Shown here piece after piece: positions 56,257-64,000 of a stretch of DNA of 64,000 bases (positions within the stretch are counted from its first letter, which is position 1; each line of letters starts with the position of its first letter). A program made the translations under genes and the position numbers. Below the pieces are notes generated by a model. The model saw nothing but the letters and a program-made list of their open reading frames with translations. It was not told the DNA's origin and did no database searches. This stretch comes from Algoriphagus algorifonticola. GTDB lineage: Bacteria > Bacteroidota > Bacteroidia > Cytophagales > Cyclobacteriaceae. The stretch is taken from contig NZ_VLOG01000055.1 in assembly GCF_007655305.1 (NCBI RefSeq), positions 62,001 to 126,000 on the forward strand, read 5' to 3'.

Positions 56257-59200
56257 ATGCATTTGAATAAATTGAAAGACTTACACTCCAACTATAGAGC
56301 AACAATTTTGCTCTTGTTAGGAGTGTTTTTTTTTTCAATTATACTCACACCTAGCAGCGCTAATTTTTCAGAAGATGAATTTGATTTCCCATTAGTAAAT
56401 CAACCCGATCTTCAAGGTCCTGAAACGCTATGTTTTCCACTGGGCGGAGAAAGTGTAATTGGAACTTTTTCTGGGGGAGGTATACCGGCTGCTGATGTTT
56501 ATTCTTGGAAAATATTTGGCCCAAACAATTCTCTATTACTATCTATTTCTGGGGGTGCTCTCCTACAAACAATCAATTACACCTTTTCAATTCGAGGAGT
56601 TCATCGGGTAGAACTTTCTGTGAGAAGAGGCGTCTTGGTCTTTCCTCTTCAAACTCTCAATGTATTAGTCCAGGACAGACCCACTCCTGCCTTAAAAGCT
56701 AAATATTCTCTTTGTGGAACAGACCCATTAAATCTTACAGCCATTAATCCTTCATCTCCAAACTTTGCCTCTTATGAGTTTATTTGGAGAGATGAATCGG
56801 GAAATGAAATTGGGGATGCTAATAACTTAACTGTCGTTAATTCAGGTAAATATTTTGTTACTGTATTCGTCCCAAATAGTTCTGGGAAATCTGAATGTGT
56901 CACTAACCTTTCGACCGAAGTTAGCAACTCATCTGATATAAAAGTTGAACAAAGTTTAAGTTCTATTTGTGAAGATCAAGGAATTACTTTTTCAACTAAT
57001 CCAAGTAGCGTTGGAAACTGGTATTTAAACAAAGCTGGGGAAAGCTCAAGAACATTTTTAACCACAAGTGAATCTCTCTTTATTTTTCAAAACCAACTTA
57101 ATGATGGTTTTGGAGATTACGAAGTCACCTATGAGGTTATCAATCCTGATGCAGTAGATTGTGAAATATTAATCCAAAACACATTCACATTTAATCCAAT
57201 CCCAGACTTTACAATCATAGGCTCAATTGGATCGAGTGGTTGTAACATACCCGATGGAGGAGTTCAAATTAGGGCAAATACGAAGATCGATTATATCATT
57301 GTAGAAGGAACTTCTGTCGTGTCTCCATCCCTTGAGCCGGGGGATATATATACTTTATCTGGATTAGAGTCAGGGGCATATAATTTGATAAGCTTTTTAG
57401 GAAATTGTGGGAATTCTTATGCCTCAGTTGTCCCATTAGATAATCCTCCAACCGAACTAAATTTCCAAATAACAGATGAAAAGGGGGAAACATGTACACT
57501 TGATGGAAAACTTAATGGTAGCTTCAAGGTCAACTTTCTCAATGGGCCTATAGATGGTTTTTATCGAGTTTTAGGTGAGAAAGGAGCTATTTATAAGAAT
57601 GAATCCTTTTCAGATAAATCGGATTTATTGATAGACGTTCCGGGAGGAAAATTTGTCTTCGAACTTTATAATCAAGATTCCTGCTCACTACCCAAAAAGG
57701 AGTTTGTTGAAATCCCCGGAAAAGAGCTTGTTAATTACTCCATCCCAGGTGATCTTTTTATCTGTCAATCCTTTGAACTCACTCCACAAACTACCCAAGC
57801 ACTAGAATTTGAGTTAATCAGTCCCTCCAATAATTCAGAGTTCAGGAACGTAAACGAGCCATTCACTATTACAGAAGACGGGACTTATAAGATTATAGGG
57901 CGACTTCCAAATCAGGATGATTTATGTCCTGTTTCCCAAACTTTCCAAGTCACTTTAGTAGATCCTGTTGAATTTGAGGTGGTACTTAACGAAGAAGACT
58001 GTTTAGGAAATAGAACCTATAAAGCTGAGATTTATGATAGGGACTCTACCTCTGTAATATTTACTTGGTACAATGAAAATGACGAGGTGGTAGGGAATAA
58101 CCAGTTTCTAAATCCGACCAGCACCGGTACATTCAAGCTAGAAGTTCAACCTGCCAATAGCTCCTCTTGCCCTATTCCACCCAAAGAATTTGAAATAGAA
58201 GATCCTGTTTTGTCGGTAGATGTTACACTAACTACTACCAAGCTCTGTGAATTCGGCCCTGAAGCCATGATTACTTTGGAAACAACTTTTCCAGATGCAA
58301 TAACAGATATTGAATGGAGGCGATTTGATGAAAATGGAGATATTATTGAGCTACCAGAATTAAAAAATCAAACTGAAATTACTACTCGAGTCGGGGGAAC
58401 TTATGAAGCTTCAGTGTTCAGCATTATTCCTGATATAAACAAAAATTGCGAACTTGGAAGATCCTCTGTTGAATTAGATCTTACTCCAGAAAAAGTTCTT
58501 TTCGACATTCCTCAGGAAATTACCATATGTGAGCGCTATGATCTTATCCCAACCACAAATCAAAATCTGATATTTTTCGTGACCACGCCTTCGGGTGAAG
58601 AGCTAGATGGAAATTCAGGAGACTCTTTTGAACTTATGGAGCCAGGAACTTATACCTTCTTGGCATTTGACAGTGATAGTCCTACTCCATTTTGCCCAGA
58701 ACAAAAAGAAATTGAAGTAAGTATTGTAGAACCAGTAATTTTTGAGCCTATATTATTCAAGGAAGATTGTTCTGGAAGCCGAATTTATCAAGCCTCCTTA
58801 TCAAATTATCAAGCCAACGAGGTAGAAATTTTTTGGCGAGACGCTAATGGGACAATTATCGGAGGAAATGAATTTCTTCAGATATCTAACCCTGGAGCTT
58901 ATAGCTTAGAGGTTCAACCTGCGAATTCAACCACTTGCCAAATTGAACCGATTTCTTTCGAGTTTGAGCCTCCGGTTCTTTCTTTGCCTCTAGCTCTTGA
59001 ATCTGACCCTTATTGTCCAGATGCAAGCTCAACAAACATTAGGCTAGACACAGATTTTGATGAGGTTTCAAGAATTGAGTGGTGGTTTACAGATATTAAT
59101 GGAACATCGACTCAACTAAGCAACTTTACCAATCTAAGAGAAATTTCAGTAACTAACGAAGGAAGCTACGAAGCAAGAATATTCAACTCAATTCCATGCC

Positions 59201-59763
59201 TTTTAGGTACGGAAAGTATTTTGATTCTAAAAAGTCAGGATGTAGTCAGACCTACTTTGGAGGAGAATTATCTAATATGCCCAAGATATGAAATAGCTCC
59301 TGTCTTAAATCCTGGAAACTTTGCTTCCTACGAGTGGTACTTTGGAGAACAATTAGTCTCTACCAGCCCAACATACAAGCCTAATCTGATTGGAAATTAT
59401 TCACTGACAGTTACGAGCCTAGAAGGCTGCTCCTATTCCACTACCTTTACAACAGAAGAAGAATGTGAATTAAGAGTAAGTTTCCCTACAGCACTTACAC
59501 CAAGTGACCCAAATAAGCAATTTTTGATTTACACCAATTATCTGATTGACGAATTAGATGTTTGGATATTTAACCAATGGGGAGAATTAATTTTTCATTG
59601 TGAAAATAAAAATCTTATTTCCGAGGAGTCAACTTGTGCTTGGGACGGAACCTACCAAGGAAGGAAGATTCCAAATGGAGCATATACCATCCGGATAAAT
59701 TATTCAAATACAGAGAGGAATATAAATCAGACGACAATAGGCTCCCTGCTGGTTGTTGAATAA
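56257..59763 (+). CDS. T9SS cargo protein, CHU_C type, with an internal duplication
   Basis: 1168 residues from the ATG at 56257; an in-frame TTG 15 bp earlier is less likely. A signal-anchor segment (about 15-35) is followed by PKD-like Ig modules, first GTFSGGGIPAADVYSW (about residue 73). A unit of about 255 residues is duplicated: copies start near 492 (VNYSIPGDLFICQSFEL) and 747 (VLFDIPQEITICERYDL), each ending in a Cys-rich LEVQPANS block. The C-terminal ~97 residues are a CHU_C domain. Paralog of the next gene, which has only one copy of the unit. Confidence 0.88.
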   Translation: MHLNKLKDLHSNYRATILLLLGVFFFSIILTPSSANFSEDEFDFPLVNQPDLQGPETLCFPLGGESVIGTFSGGGIPAADVYSWKIFGPNNSLLLSISGGALLQTINYTFSIRGVHRVELSVRRGVLVFPLQTLNVLVQDRPTPALKAKYSLCGTDPLNLTAINPSSPNFASYEFIWRDESGNEIGDANNLTVVNSGKYFVTVFVPNSSGKSECVTNLSTEVSNSSDIKVEQSLSSICEDQGITFSTNPSSVGNWYLNKAGESSRTFLTTSESLFIFQNQLNDGFGDYEVTYEVINPDAVDCEILIQNTFTFNPIPDFTIIGSIGSSGCNIPDGGVQIRANTKIDYIIVEGTSVVSPSLEPGDIYTLSGLESGAYNLISFLGNCGNSYASVVPLDNPPTELNFQITDEKGETCTLDGKLNGSFKVNFLNGPIDGFYRVLGEKGAIYKNESFSDKSDLLIDVPGGKFVFELYNQDSCSLPKKEFVEIPGKELVNYSIPGDLFICQSFELTPQTTQALEFELISPSNNSEFRNVNEPFTITEDGTYKIIGRLPNQDDLCPVSQTFQVTLVDPVEFEVVLNEEDCLGNRTYKAEIYDRDSTSVIFTWYNENDEVVGNNQFLNPTSTGTFKLEVQPANSSSCPIPPKEFEIEDPVLSVDVTLTTTKLCEFGPEAMITLETTFPDAITDIEWRRFDENGDIIELPELKNQTEITTRVGGTYEASVFSIIPDINKNCELGRSSVELDLTPEKVLFDIPQEITICERYDLIPTTNQNLIFFVTTPSGEELDGNSGDSFELMEPGTYTFLAFDSDSPTPFCPEQKEIEVSIVEPVIFEPILFKEDCSGSRIYQASLSNYQANEVEIFWRDANGTIIGGNEFLQISNPGAYSLEVQPANSTTCQIEPISFEFEPPVLSLPLALESDPYCPDASSTNIRLDTDFDEVSRIEWWFTDINGTSTQLSNFTNLREISVTNEGSYEARIFNSIPCLLGTESILILKSQDVVRPTLEENYLICPRYEIAPVLNPGNFASYEWYFGEQLVSTSPTYKPNLIGNYSLTVTSLEGCSYSTTFTTEEECELRVSFPTALTPSDPNKQFLIYTNYLIDELDVWIFNQWGELIFHCENKNLISEESTCAWDGTYQGRKIPNGAYTIRINYSNTERNINQTTIGSLLVVE

Positions 59764-59942
59764 ATCCAACCAACTTACCATCTTTTTAAGGATAGCAAGT
59801 TTCTCATCCAGATTTTTATATTTAAGAAACAATTAACCGTATTCCTTATTTTGGTTGGATTTTTGATCTTTGAATGATGAATTAAGCAAAGCTTATTTCC
59901 TCAAAATCAAGTAAATTAGATATCACCCAACGAAAGGAATCC

Positions 59943-62690
59943 GTGAAAACAAATGCTCAATTTCCTAAGTGGAAGATTGGGGTATTGTTTATTCTGTTTT
60001 TGGTTATGACAGGCGGCCTTGCCGCAAAAAAAGTCATGACTGAAGCAATTCAACCTAACTCTTCAAATCATGCTTATCAAGCTGACCCCAACTTGGTAGG
60101 CCCTGAAAATCTATGTATTATTTTCGGTGGAGTTATCGGTACTTTCAGTGGAGGAGGTGATCCTCAGGATGTTTATTCCTGGCAGGTTACAGATCCACAA
60201 GGAAATGTGATTTTTGACCGAACCGGTGGAGGCCCTCAGTTTGAAACCGTTAAGGTAGCATTCAATGAGATAGGACTTTACAAAGTAGAGCTTAGTGTTA
60301 GAAGAGCTACATCTATCATCTACCGAGATGATTTGACTGTAAATGTCAAGAAAGGACCAGAATTAGTTCTATTGCCTGATTATTTGATTTGTAGCTATAC
60401 CCCTGTTCAACTAACTGCAATTGATCCAAATACTTCTACTATTTCAGATTATACTTTTATCTGGAAAGATTTTAATGGAAAAGTAATTGGAGACCAAAAC
60501 ACAGTCACTGTTCTTGATGAAGGCTTTTATCAAGTCGAATTATTTTTGACCAACAACACCTCTGGTGCAGCAGAATGTTTAATCACCGGAACTACCTATG
60601 TAGGACCATCGCTCGACTTTGAGATTCAACTAAGTAAAAGTTCCATTTGTCAAGGCGAAGCCCTATCAGCTGGGTTAGATACGCCTTATCCTGGTGATTG
60701 GAGCATTATCAAACCTGGCTCCAACAATAAAACAGATTTAGGGTCGGCTTTTGAAATCCCTTTAAGCAACACCGACATTTCAAGTCCAGGAGAGTATACA
60801 ATAATTTTTAGTGCAATTGACCCAAATTACCCTGATTGTAGGTCAGAAAGAAGGAAAAAATTCACAGTAAACGAATCACCGAATCTAAACTTTACAATTC
60901 AAAACAGGCCTGATAACTGTGTAGTAAATAATGGTGCATTTACCATTAATGCTTCAACAGATTTAGACTCATTGATAGTGGTAGAGATTGGTTTCTTCCA
61001 GTCTAACGTGCCGGAAAACCAAGCAGTTTCGCTCTCAAACCTTGAAGCTCAGATCTATACTATTTCAGCCTACTCCAAGGGTTGCAAATTAACCACTCTA
61101 CTAGACCTAGCTCCTAAAGACCCTCCTATTAATACAGGTAAAGTTCCTGATATCAATGAACCAACTATTGAAGTTGAGCCTGAAACCTGCGGTGCAATTG
61201 GAGTTAACCAAGGAAAGTTAAAACTGACATTCAACCAAGGAAATGTGGACGGTGAATATAGAGTAATGTCTAATGGAATTGGTACCATAGTAAAAGGATT
61301 TATCCAAAATCAGCAAGTGGTAGAACAGACATTAGCAGGAGGGACATATTTTTTAGAATTAAATATAGACGGCTGTGCCTACCCTACCCAAGAAATAATC
61401 ATCGAGTCAAAAAATCTTGTAAACTTCAGCGTTCCCAAAAAAATCAATATATGCGAGAGCTTTGAATTGATTCCTGAAACTTCAGAAGATTTAATCCTTA
61501 CCCTGACAGACCCTTCAGGCAATGAGATCACAAAAAACTCGGGAGAGCCATTTATACTCACAAAAGGTGGGAGTTATTCACTTTTGGGGAAAGCTTCAGA
61601 TAGCTCCACTGGAGGCTGTCCAAAGAGAACTACTTTTGAGGTCAATGTGATCCCTAAAATCAATTTCGATCTAATCCTTTTAGAAGAAGATTGCTTTGGG
61701 AACAGGATTTACAAGACCGAAATCGCAGGTTTAAAACCCGAACAAACGTCTATCCGCTGGCTCAATGAATCGGGAGATATAGTGGGAAGAGGAGAGTTAT
61801 TTTACCCCACCTCCAATGGGAAATTTACTTTAAATGTTCAACCATTAGAAACTGGAAGTTGTCCAAATGAACCTATAGCATTCGAAATAGAACCTCCTGT
61901 CCTATCTGTTCCAATGGATTTGAGTGCATCTAAGATCTGTCCTGAGCCGGGCACATCAATTATTACTCTTAGCACAACAAAAAATGCTGTAAACCGCCTT
62001 GAGTGGATTTACTTTGATATCAATGACAATAGAGAAGATTTACCTCAATTTCAGAATCAATTTGAAATAGAAGTCACTAGAGAAGGTAGCTACGAAGCCG
62101 TCGCTTTCAACAAAATAGGATGCGAGATTGGAAGAAGTTTCATTCAAGTTGAAAAAAGCACCCTTTTAACACCTCCTAATCTGGAAGAGGTCTATACAGT
62201 TTGCTCCAAGAAAAATAATCTTCCCGGTATAGATCCTGGAGATTTTGCTAGCTATGAGTGGTATTTTGAAGAAGACTTAGTTTCAACAAATAGGATTTAC
62301 AAACCAGACCAAGTAGGAACCTATTCATTAATTGTAACTACGATTGATGGTTGTGAATTTTTCTCCACTTTCACAACTTATGACGCATGTAACTTTAAAG
62401 TGGTATTCCCGAATGCTATGGTGTTGAATGACTCCAACAGAGACTTCAGGGTATTCGTATCCCAGGGGATAACAGAAGCGGAGGTTTTTATTTACAACCG
62501 AACGGGAGAATTAATCTTTCATTCTTTCATAAATGAAATACCAATAGAAAAACCTATTCTTAACTGGGATGGAAGAACTCTGCAAGGGAATAAAGTTCCG
62601 TTAGGGACCTATGCAGTTGTACTTGCTTTGAGAAATAAAATTTATGGTTTTGAGGAAAAAATAACCAGCTCACTTTTTGTAATCGAATAG
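59943..62690 (+). CDS. T9SS cargo protein, CHU_C type, third paralog
   Basis: 915 residues with a GTG start at 59943, the only start near a signal-anchor segment. The N-terminal GTFSGGGDPQDVYSWQV matches the paralog at 56257, then PKD-like modules with VNFSVPKKINICESFELIP (about 494) and EEDCFGNRIYKTEI (about 575), one copy of the unit that is double in the 56257 gene. The C-terminus is a CHU_C domain with FIYNRTGELIFHS. Likely exported and surface-attached by the type IX system. Confidence 0.87.
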   Translation: MKTNAQFPKWKIGVLFILFLVMTGGLAAKKVMTEAIQPNSSNHAYQADPNLVGPENLCIIFGGVIGTFSGGGDPQDVYSWQVTDPQGNVIFDRTGGGPQFETVKVAFNEIGLYKVELSVRRATSIIYRDDLTVNVKKGPELVLLPDYLICSYTPVQLTAIDPNTSTISDYTFIWKDFNGKVIGDQNTVTVLDEGFYQVELFLTNNTSGAAECLITGTTYVGPSLDFEIQLSKSSICQGEALSAGLDTPYPGDWSIIKPGSNNKTDLGSAFEIPLSNTDISSPGEYTIIFSAIDPNYPDCRSERRKKFTVNESPNLNFTIQNRPDNCVVNNGAFTINASTDLDSLIVVEIGFFQSNVPENQAVSLSNLEAQIYTISAYSKGCKLTTLLDLAPKDPPINTGKVPDINEPTIEVEPETCGAIGVNQGKLKLTFNQGNVDGEYRVMSNGIGTIVKGFIQNQQVVEQTLAGGTYFLELNIDGCAYPTQEIIIESKNLVNFSVPKKINICESFELIPETSEDLILTLTDPSGNEITKNSGEPFILTKGGSYSLLGKASDSSTGGCPKRTTFEVNVIPKINFDLILLEEDCFGNRIYKTEIAGLKPEQTSIRWLNESGDIVGRGELFYPTSNGKFTLNVQPLETGSCPNEPIAFEIEPPVLSVPMDLSASKICPEPGTSIITLSTTKNAVNRLEWIYFDINDNREDLPQFQNQFEIEVTREGSYEAVAFNKIGCEIGRSFIQVEKSTLLTPPNLEEVYTVCSKKNNLPGIDPGDFASYEWYFEEDLVSTNRIYKPDQVGTYSLIVTTIDGCEFFSTFTTYDACNFKVVFPNAMVLNDSNRDFRVFVSQGITEAEVFIYNRTGELIFHSFINEIPIEKPILNWDGRTLQGNKVPLGTYAVVLALRNKIYGFEEKITSSLFVIE

Positions 62691-62798
62691 GTAGGATTAA
62701 AATTTTTATTGGCGGAAAAGCCCGATTGCAATATTTTTCCTATTTTCAAACGTTTCAATCGAATGCATTATCAATCCTAAATCCAAAAAACCTATTCT

Positions 62799-64000
62799 AT
62801 GACTCAAGCTATTAACCGTAACGCGCTCTTCAATGCAAGCTGTCTCGCGCTGATTACCACGGCCTTTACCTTTGCAATCCGTGCTGGAATTCTTCCGCAA
62901 CTCGGAGAGGAATTTGGGCTTAGTGCCGAGCAACTTGGTTTCATCAACTCCATGTGGTTCTTAGGCTTCCCGATTTCCATGATTCTGGGAGGGTTGTTTT
63001 ACCACTCAGTAGGTCCAAAAATCATCATGAACATTGCTTTCGTAACCCACACAGTGGGTATTCTGATGACAATCTTTGCAGATGGTTACACTACACTATT
63101 GATTTCCACCCTGTTTATAGGCTTCGGTAATGGATGTACAGAAGCTGCCTGTAACCCAATGATTGCTGACATGTACACTGGAGTTACCATGAATAAAATG
63201 CTAAACAGATTCCATATGTGGTTCCCTGGTGGTATCGTTCTTGGCTCTCTTATTTCAAAGTTCATGACCGATGCTGGATTTGGCTGGGAAGCTCAAATTT
63301 GGGTTATGATGGTGCCTACCGTTGCCTATGCCGTTCTATTCTTTGGAAAAGCCTTCCCTAAACCAACCGTCGAAGGAGTTACTTCTGTAACCAGCAACCT
63401 GAAAGCGATGATCAGTCCGCTCTATATTTTCCTTTTCATTTGTATGGCTTTGACAGCTATCACAGAGTTTGGTACCCAACAATGGGCAAATGTGGTTTTG
63501 GATAGCTCAGGAGCTAGTGGCATGTTGATTCTTGCTCTTACCACCGGTGTAATGGCTGTAGGAAGATTCTTCGCAGGTCCAGTAGTTGGTAAGCTGGGTC
63601 AAACCGGAGTACTTCTAGGAGGAGCAATTTTCGCAACTATCGGTATTTACTTGTTTAGCATTGTTACTGGCCCAATGGCTTACGTTGCGGCATTTATCTT
63701 TGCTATTGGAGTATGTTACTTCTGGCCTGTAATGGTAGGTGCAGTAGCTCAAAGAGTACCTCTTAGTGGGGCCTTGGGTATGTCTATCATAGGTGGTGTC
63801 GGAATGTTCTCTACTGCGATTTGGCAACCTGTCATCGGTAGCTGGATTGATTCTGCAAGAGCCTCCAATTTAGCAGCGGGTCTTAGTGGTGCTGAATTAG
63901 AATTGGCAACCGGCCAGGAAACTCTTCTCAAGCTTACCATTTTCCCATCCATATTAATTGTGCTATTCATTATCTTATTTATCTGGCAAAAGAACTCCAA
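62799..64000 (+). CDS. MFS transporter (sugar/nucleoside-type), truncated by the window end
   Basis: 400 codons are open from the ATG at 62799 with no stop before base 64000. The protein has about 11-12 hydrophobic helices in the MFS layout (FAIRAGILPQLGEEFGL at helix 1, GRFFAGPVVGKLGQ at the loop 8-9 region). The start MTQAINRNALFNASCLAL and the internal GNGCTEAACNPMIADMY region resemble Bacteroidota sugar MFS carriers. The last visible residues FIWQKNS are near the usual C-terminus, so only a little is missing. Substrate unknown; lies next to the T9SS cargo cluster without a clear link. Confidence 0.85.
   Translation, partial: MTQAINRNALFNASCLALITTAFTFAIRAGILPQLGEEFGLSAEQLGFINSMWFLGFPISMILGGLFYHSVGPKIIMNIAFVTHTVGILMTIFADGYTTLLISTLFIGFGNGCTEAACNPMIADMYTGVTMNKMLNRFHMWFPGGIVLGSLISKFMTDAGFGWEAQIWVMMVPTVAYAVLFFGKAFPKPTVEGVTSVTSNLKAMISPLYIFLFICMALTAITEFGTQQWANVVLDSSGASGMLILALTTGVMAVGRFFAGPVVGKLGQTGVLLGGAIFATIGIYLFSIVTGPMAYVAAFIFAIGVCYFWPVMVGAVAQRVPLSGALGMSIIGGVGMFSTAIWQPVIGSWIDSARASNLAAGLSGAELELATGQETLLKLTIFPSILIVLFIILFIWQKNS

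Overview
The window looks like a chromosomal segment of a Bacteroidota bacterium, most likely order Cytophagales and near Cyclobacteriaceae/Algoriphagus. The assignment rests on protein content: a type IX secretion (T9SS) PorP/SprF protein, three giant secreted proteins with gliding-motility/CHU_C-type sorting domains, a FecA-like TonB receptor operon with DUF4856 and imelysin lipoproteins, ThuA and PVC-type cytochrome c lipoproteins, DUF2911, many SPII lipoproteins, and promoters of the form TTTG-N17-19-TAnnTTTG. It is not a plasmid, prophage or genomic island: no integrase, transposase, phage gene, tRNA, rRNA or cas gene was seen.

Layout. 1-3.5 kb: end of an endonuclease/exonuclease/phosphatase gene, a convergent mlaEFD lipid-transport operon sharing its 3' end as a terminator, and a lone receiver protein. 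3.8-11 kb: DUF389 membrane protein, YciI protein, glutaminase, typA/bipA, a secreted unknown, an aldo/keto reductase. 11-20 kb: Tat/Dabb protein, S41 protease, purN, NTF2-like lipoprotein, purH, cysS, M28 peptidase. 19.8-35.4 kb: LacI regulator and a giant ThuA/sugar dehydrogenase/PKD/cytochrome c lipoprotein, small metabolic genes, then two more cytochrome-bearing lipoproteins around a divergent promoter region, suggesting periplasmic or surface sugar oxidation. 35.5-41.7 kb: a tight operon DUF4856-imelysin-HTTM-TonB receptor, probably for iron or another metal. 41.8-48.7 kb: small housekeeping and stress genes, ThuA-like and DUF808 pair, PhyH dioxygenase, M48 protease. 48.7-62.7 kb: PorP/SprF divergent from three paralogous T9SS cargo giants with yaaA embedded. 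62.8 kb to the end: an MFS transporter that runs off the window.

The most unusual content lies between the genes. (1) A family of about 90-125 bp units (seven copies, 11.3-24.7 kb) begins with ATGAAAT and ends with a constant 38-nt module whose last six bases are ATGAAA. In three cases that ATG is the start codon of a real gene (Dabb protein, purN, LacI). The module can fold CATCTG onto CAGATG, burying the start codon, and the lacI copy shows a compensatory change (CATGTG/CACATG). The same CATCTG side could instead pair with the upstream ATGAAATC, so the unit could act as a two-state 5'-leader switch or as a mobile repeat that inserts at start codons. (2) Several intergenic tracts have a strict 7-bp period with different consensus words in different tracts. 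(3) Small perfect palindromes are nested as swappable cassettes inside two larger repeat families. Functions are inferred from motifs and family knowledge; no database search was possible.
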